Shown here in pieces: positions 59,329-64,000 of a DNA stretch of 64,000 nt (its first letter is position 1; every line of letters starts with the position of its first letter). Where the stretch lies: assembly GCF_026262505.1 (NCBI RefSeq), contig NC_067207.1:5030252-5094251 (forward strand), given 5' to 3'. This DNA comes from Trichomonas vaginalis G3 (taxonomy: Eukaryota > Parabasalia > Trichomonadida > Trichomonadidae). The notes below the pieces were generated by a model, which saw only the letters and a list, made by a program, of their open reading frames with translations, had not been told where the DNA came from and made no database searches. The translations under genes and the position numbers were made by a program.

Positions 59329-60231
59329 CTAATGGAACTTTAACTTGTGTGCCATTATTCTTATATAACCTACATACATTTCATTGTTATTTTTCGGAAT
59401 GAGTTTATACCGTATACCATTTCTTAAGGACTGTACAAACACCCATCTAAAATATTTATTTTCTTCATTGACAGAAAAGTCACCAACAATAGTTTCAATA
59501 TTTTTTGTTCCTATCAAACTTTGGTATATTTCGTTAACATATTCCTTATCTGCCTTCTTCCCTAACTCATCGTTAACATATGTTTTATCTGCCTTCTTAT
59601 TTAACTCATCGTTAACATATGTTTTATCTGCCTTCTTATTTAACTCATCGTTAACATATGTTTTATCTGCCTTCTTATTTAACTCATCGTTAACATATGT
59701 TTTATCTGCCTTCTTATTTAACTCATCGTTAACATATTCCTTATCTGCCTTCTTATTTAACTCATCGTTAACATATTCCTTATCTGCCTTCTTCCCTAAC
59801 TCATCGTTAACATATTCCTTATCTGCCTTCTTCCCTAACTCATCGTTAACATATTCCTTATCTGCTTTAAGGTCTAAACATCCTGAAACCCATCCTGTAT
59901 CAGCTTTAGTTTTTAAAATCTTCGATGTCCGTTCATGATACCATTCAACCCTTTCTATAATTTCATTATCTTTTTCATCAACATAAACCAAATTTGCTTT
60001 CTTCATTAATTCACTATCAACCCTTTCTATAATTTCATTATCTTTTTCATCAACATAAACCAAATTTGCCTTCTTCATTATGTCATTTAGGAAACCTTTT
60101 ATGAATTCCTCATTTAAATTAAATCTTCCAATCTTCAAAACTTTAGGAAATGCATTTAATGCGTAATATCTTTGTTCTTCTGGTGGAATTGATGTTATAT
60201 CATCCGTTATTCCTTTAATTTTTGAATTCAT
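59329..60231 (-). CDS. fibre protein, N-terminal shaft part with 13-residue repeats
   Basis: ATG at 60231 (leader aaattttatttATG). After 60 residues the shaft begins: LVYVDEKDNEIIERV twice, EWYHERTSKILKTKADTG (as in the left fibre), then about nine copies of a 13-residue unit (KADKTYVNDELNK). The frame ends at 59329 in KLKFH; one base earlier the text continues NGTQVKVPLDKTAT toward the next piece. A long trimeric shaft is inferred. Confidence 0.7.
   Translation of the reverse strand: MNSKIKGITDDITSIPPEEQRYYALNAFPKVLKIGRFNLNEEFIKGFLNDIMKKANLVYVDEKDNEIIERVDSELMKKANLVYVDEKDNEIIERVEWYHERTSKILKTKADTGWVSGCLDLKADKEYVNDELGKKADKEYVNDELGKKADKEYVNDELNKKADKEYVNDELNKKADKTYVNDELNKKADKTYVNDELNKKADKTYVNDELNKKADKTYVNDELGKKADKEYVNEIYQSLIGTKNIETIVGDFSVNEENKYFRWVFVQSLRNGIRYKLIPKNNNEMYVGYIRIMAHKLKFH
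59545..59870 (-). repeat. 39-bp tandem repeat in fibre shaft
   Basis: About 8.5 copies of a 39-bp unit (13 codons), nearly identical in DNA, which marks recent expansion or gene conversion. Confidence 0.8.
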
Positions 60232-60243
60232 AAATAAAATTTC

Positions 60244-60405
60244 TTTTATATTTGATATCACCGCACCACCTTTGCAAACGAATTCAAATGGTCATTTTTC
60301 AATACTATCTCCAAATCTCCATATTTCAACATTTGCGTTTGTTCTGCCGTCTTTGAATTATATGCATATGGCGTATGTAATGGTCTGTGGTTGCTGTTGT
60401 TTAAT
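60244..60405 (-). pseudogene. small broken gene
   Basis: ATG near 60404 gives MIKQQQPQTITYAICI, then another frame reads HTPYAYNSKTAEQTQMLKYG and DLEIVLKNDHLNSFAKVVR to a stop. Unknown; one frameshift. Confidence 0.3.
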
Positions 60406-60432
60406 CATTTATTACGATTTAAAAATAAATAT

Positions 60433-61155
60433 TTAATCTGTTATCTCATCAGCTATTTTTTCTATTTGAAATTGCCATAATATTTCATTCATAAATTCTA
60501 AATCACAATCAAATAGGTCAGTTATTCTAAATTTAATATTTGATAAATCTTTTGAATGAAGAATAAATGAATTCCCGGATAATTGAAACGGATATGATAA
60601 AGAAAATATGTTTAAGTTGATGGATAAAATGTTTTGTATTGATGGGTAAGAGTTAGGGTCTAATGTTTGATGTGAAAATCTCATTGGGTATTAACTTTAT
60701 CACATTTGATTAAAATGAAATTAGAACCAGTGTCAGAATACAAAACATCCCCAACATCTTTTTCAAAATTTAATATCCCCAACAATGAACGAAGACGAGG
60801 AGTACAAAATTTAATTTTCAGCGGAAATTTAATAAGGTTATTTATTTCATCAAGTTCAAAAAGTTTATCAGGTTTTGATTTAAAATTTTCTTCATACCAT
60901 ACGATAAATGATTCATTTAAATGACTTAAAATCATGTTAATATCCCATTTCGTTATCACATTATTTATATACATATCATACGTTTTTAGGTCTACGACCC
61001 CGCCGCTATGCGGCTCAAGGTCATCTTTAATAAATGATATATAATCTGAAGGGTTAAAAGAATGGGATTAAATTTACCACTCACAGAAACGAGAGTACAT
61101 TATAAATTCCTAACTGTTAAATTTAATTCACAGTTATTATTCGAAATAATATTGA
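60433..61155 (-). pseudogene. family 2 protein with in-frame palindromic element, frameshifted
   Basis: Pieces in order on the minus strand: MSIINIISNNNCELNLTV (61155), then FNPSDYISFIKDDLEPHSGG running through palindromic copy D, VVDLKTYDMYINNVITKWDI, FKSKPDKLFELDEINNLIKF, and in a later frame MRFSHQTLDPNSYPSIQNIL to 60433. Frame changes near 61100 and 60680. Total about 230 residues, aromatic and strand-like. Could be a structural protein; not recognised. Confidence 0.45.
60989..61022 (-). repeat. GC-rich palindromic element, copy D
   Basis: Plus strand: GGTC-TAC-GACC (60989-60999), then GCCGC-TAT-GCGGC (61002-61014), then aaggtc. Minus strand shares agcggcg-ggtcgtagacc with copy A and gagccgc-n-n-agcggcg with copy C, and is read in the same frame (EPHSGGVVD). 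Confidence 0.75.
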
Positions 61156-61185
61156 TAATTGACATTTTTTATTACGATTAAAAAT

Positions 61186-61665
61186 ATGGTAAAGCATGTT
61201 TTATTTTCCAGTGATAAATAAAACTAGAATAAGATTACCTCAAGAATTCATAAATTCAACGAATAAGAAATTCATTCATGTTATAAATTTTAGTGTTTTC
61301 AGAAAATATGAGTCATGTCATATTCATCATCAGGTTATATTTCACTTCATTCAAATTTAGTTCAATCAAACCCATATAATGACCATTTCATAAGATTTTC
61401 AGATGGTATTAAAAATGTAATTGATAGATTAAAATATGAACAGATTGACAATATCGAATTTTTGGAATTTTGGTTTAAATATCCCGATGGAAAAAAGATT
61501 GAAGTTAAAGATAAAGCTGATACTATAACAAAAACAATTACAATGACCGATCCATAGTGGGGAACAAAAAGAAATAAAACAAACGATAGAAACTGGTGAA
61601 AGGTCAATTATTATCGATTATGATTCAAAGGATTATTATTCGATAATGTTAATGCTTGAATATTA
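61186..61665 (+). pseudogene. family 2 gene, frameshifted
   Basis: ATG 61186 (MVKHVLFSSDK) stops early; next frames carry VINKTRIRLPQEFINSTNKK, then SYSSSGYISLHSNLVQSNPY, WFKYPDGKKIEVKDKADTIT, and EIKQTIETGERSIIIDYDSK to a stop at 61665. Leader tttttattacgattaaaaatATG. About 160 residues if whole; strand-rich, possibly structural. Unknown. Confidence 0.45.
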
Positions 61666-62345
61666 AATAGCCTTAACAAAGAATTTTTCAAGTGATATTT
61701 TATATTCATCAACTATTTTATTATAAATATCATTATATGTTAAATGAAGTTCAGTTGTTGTTCCGTTCTTTGATATCTTAATTGTGCTAATATCCTTTAT
61801 AGGATTTATTTTTGCAACTGTTCCGCAGCATGAAACCTCATCATCTATGAAAAATTGAATCTTCACGTCTGAATCTTGAACATCACAAAGAATGGCGATA
61901 ATGTGAATTAATGATTCATAAGGTAAAATAATTAAACCGGATTGGTCAATTAAATTTATTATTGAATCATAATTATCAGTTATTATATCACGGTAAATTT
62001 TCATTAATTCAGAATTAATGTCTATTTTATATGGCGCATTGCGACTGTAATCGTAGATTCCTGGGTTCAAGTGGTGCTGGGTATGTTGGATAAGTGGGAA
62101 TTTCAACAGGTTCTTTACCAGGTTCAGATAAAATGATTGGGTCTCCATCTTCTTTTTCTCTTCTCCTCATTCTTCGGTAAGTCACGAGTTAATAAATTTG
62201 GTTGAGTTGCTGACCTTGTTAATTCAGGACTAACATTAACTTTAACATTTTGAATAATTCGTGATTTATCATCATTTACGTTATAACCAACCGTAATCTC
62301 TGCTTTTGCGTTAGTGTTCTTTTGACTAGTGAAACGTCTTCTCAT
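61663..62345 (-). pseudogene. capsid-adjacent conserved protein (family 2), one frameshift
   Basis: ATG 62345: MRRRFTSQKNTNAKAEITVG, then NVKVNVSPELTRSATQPNLL. After a frame change near 62135 it continues LNPGIYDYSRNAPYKIDINS, GLIILPYESLIHIIAILCDV, and ISKNGTTTELHLTYNDIYNK to 61663. Same plan as 25850-26425 in family 1. No known domain. Its conservation between two diverged elements suggests a core virion or assembly function. Confidence 0.5.
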
Positions 62346-62381
62346 TTATATTCGAATAAAAAAATATATTTAAACTTTTAT

Positions 62382-63274
62382 TTTGCTGGAACTTTTGAAT
62401 CTATTATTTCCTGTATTTGTTCATGAAGTTGATTTTTAGCATTTTCATCGAAATTAATAGACCGAATATATTCATTAATTGCATTCTTATAATCATTGAT
62501 TTCTCAAATTTTCTTTTATCTGATTCCTTAACTAAATCATAAGTTAAACCTCGTTGCTGATATAATGGTTTCTTAATTAAATCTTTGAATGCTTGAGATA
62601 AAGCACCTGATGCAATTCTTGCTACTATAATTGGTTGGAATTGCTGTTTAAGTTCATCTTTAACATTTGCGAAAACTGGATCGAATAAAGCAACTTTAAA
62701 GAATTTCTTAGCTGGAATTTCAGGTCTTAAATTTGCATATTGACCATCAAACTGGTTAGAATATCGTGGTAATCCATCCGGTCCCTCTTCAATAGCATTT
62801 AATTCTTCATTGAAGTAAGAATATGGATTATGACGGTATGAATTAATTGGACCATTTTCACCTTCTCCAATGTATTGTTTAACAGCTTTTCCATTTTCAT
62901 CAAATTGCATAGGATAATGTTCATTATATGCTTTACGTTTAGGATAATCCGTCATTGTTAATTTATACCCATTTATGACTTTAATATTTCCTTGACCATC
63001 AGTAACGAAAACTTCATTTATTCCATCAGGTTTTCCATTTGGTCCTGTAATGTCTGCTTCGTGTGCTTCCCAATTTGGTCCATGACGTTTGGCATATGCT
63101 TGAGCTTCTGGTAATGTTAAAACGTTTCTCATTTGTTTAACATCCTTTTGAAGACCGGCAACAATGTGGACTAATTCTTTCATTCCGTCTGGAACTTTCA
63201 TAGTTCTATTATATGCACCCTTTTTGTTTGTTCTTGTTTTAATGAACCTGTAGAAGATTTGCTATTTCTGTCAT
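62382..63274 (-). pseudogene. family 2 protein (~295 aa), two frameshifts, unknown
   Basis: ATG 63274 (MTEIANLLQ), then, one base on, [20 protein letters not shown] and 250 open codons: [60 protein letters not shown]. Near 62503 another change leads to [13 protein letters not shown] and a stop at 62382. A helical start ([19 protein letters not shown]) and a Gly/Asp-rich centre. Located between packaging ATPase and capsid-adjacent gene; structural or maturation role possible. Not recognised. Confidence 0.5.
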
Positions 63275-63314
63275 GTTTAATTATAAATAAAAAATAAAAA
63301 TTAATTATAAAAAG

Positions 63315-64000
63315 TTATTCGAATTTAATGGAACCTTTATTTAAATCAACTATTATTTTTCCATGTTCTCCTAATTGTTGATATTGTGTGTAAAGTTCAT
63401 TAATGCTCATTGGTAAATTCACTTGATAAAGCATAACGTTCAACTGTTGACGACTAAAACCACTGAAAATGAAAAGGGTGGACATGTTTGATTTAATGTT
63501 TGTGCTTAATGCTTTGAAGTATTGAACAGCCATGAAGAATGAACACTGAATGTGTCGACATTGAGTTAATAATTGATTAAAATATGATTTCTCATTTGTT
63601 ATTAGTTTTGATTTCACCGCATCATCTAGAAAAATGAGTGAATGCAAAAATTCTCTATCAAAATTTGAAATAGAAAGTGTTTCAAATAATTCATCCCGTT
63701 GTTTATCAATAATTTTATCCTCTAATCCTTGCTTCTTGATTGTATTATATAATTCTTTATACATTAAAAAGTTTTTTAAATAATCTTCTGCTTCTTCTTG
63801 TGATAAATAAATAATTGGATTTTGATTAAATGCTTTAAAGATTCAAATGTATCATCTGAAGGTGAACCTGAACGGTTGATATAAATTAACACATGTGAAT
63901 AGGGTGAAGTGTTAGCAATAATGATAATTTGTTTTAATATCGTTAATGTTTTACCTTTATTTTGTTTACCAATTGCTGCAGTGATTGAATTTAAGTAACA
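63315..64000 (-). pseudogene. packaging ATPase (FtsK/HerA, A32-like), family 2, partial and frameshifted
   Basis: The N-terminus is outside the window. Walker A GKQNKGKT is encoded near 63955; a frame change near 63835 follows; the rest (63764-63315 open) has Walker B LIFLDDAVKSKL, then CRHIQCSFFMAVQYFKALST, and ends DLNKGSIKFE. It should drive DNA into capsids. Similar in order to the family-1 gene at 21982 but well diverged. Confidence 0.75.

Larger units (their letters stand above)
46700..64000. mobile_element. Maverick/Polinton family 2 (right side outside window)
   Basis: A second, diverged element: PolB, integrase, primase-helicase and packaging ATPase are all recognisable but differ strongly from family 1, and Asp is mostly GAT rather than GAC. 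I could not find an agtggggc-type terminal repeat near 46700; the left border is set where ankyrin relics end and element-type leaders begin. Its right end is outside the window. The part 57430-60231 looks like an insert of family-1 material. Confidence 0.65.

Noticed and set aside
59384-59938. Long plus-strand frame of SSLTYVLSAF repeats
   Set aside because: Antisense shadow of the fibre shaft repeat.

Overview
The window is AT-rich nuclear DNA of a trichomonad protist, most likely Trichomonas vaginalis. Three things point there: a full-length Tvmar1-like mariner, several Maverick/Polinton self-synthesising DNA transposons, and intron-less host genes of typical trichomonad families (DUF3447-type ankyrin, ALK-type glycine-rich, WD40 and solenoid proteins) whose stop codons often overlap TAAA poly(A) signals. 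No bacterial operon layout, ribosomal RNA or CRISPR array is present. Names come from reading motifs; no database search was run.

Layout. (1) 1-5384: inner end of a Maverick (family 1) in reverse orientation, cut by the window edge and carrying many single-base breaks. (2) 5391-8385: host ankyrin gene whose 3' part has become a satellite of ankyrin units and ~37-bp AT-rich units. (3) 8634-34849: a second family-1 Maverick block facing the first. It holds a Dam-like methyltransferase, a phage-type fibre, an integrase, small MG-start proteins, a decayed protein-primed DNA polymerase, KilA-N genes, an FtsK/HerA-type packaging ATPase, an SF3 helicase, a penton-like protein and a major capsid-like protein, and ends in a terminal inverted repeat. 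A complete mariner (33425-34728) sits near its right end. The two ends of the block match over only about 45 bp and a gene family occurs twice in it, so it may be a composite. (4) 34850-46680: host island with an alpha-solenoid protein, a 7-TM GOST/Wntless-like protein, a WDR7/rabconnectin-like protein and a glycine-rich protein, plus relics. (5) about 46700-64000: a diverged Maverick (family 2) with host-like codon use: polymerase with an embedded HNH motif, integrase, intact primase-helicase flanked by inverted ~122-bp repeats, and packaging ATPase. A KilA-N plus fibre block almost identical to family 1 lies inside it.

How it fits together. Integrase, PolB, ATPase, capsid and penton-like genes are the Polinton core set and imply virion-like biology. 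The fibres (trimeric coiled-coil repeats plus a T4 gp10/tail-collar-like C-terminal domain) suggest receptor binding. The small MG-start amphipathic proteins suggest membrane interaction, and the methyltransferase suggests N6-adenine marking of element DNA. No adenovirus-type protease was found. Most Maverick genes carry one-base frameshifts while the long host genes and the mariner are intact, which favours real decay over sequencing error.

Most unusual items: the fibre system and its mosaic copies; a family of GC-rich palindromic elements sitting in-frame inside three family-2 genes; the HNH motif inside PolB; covarying hairpins in the terminal repeats; and inverted repeat arrays flanking the primase-helicase.
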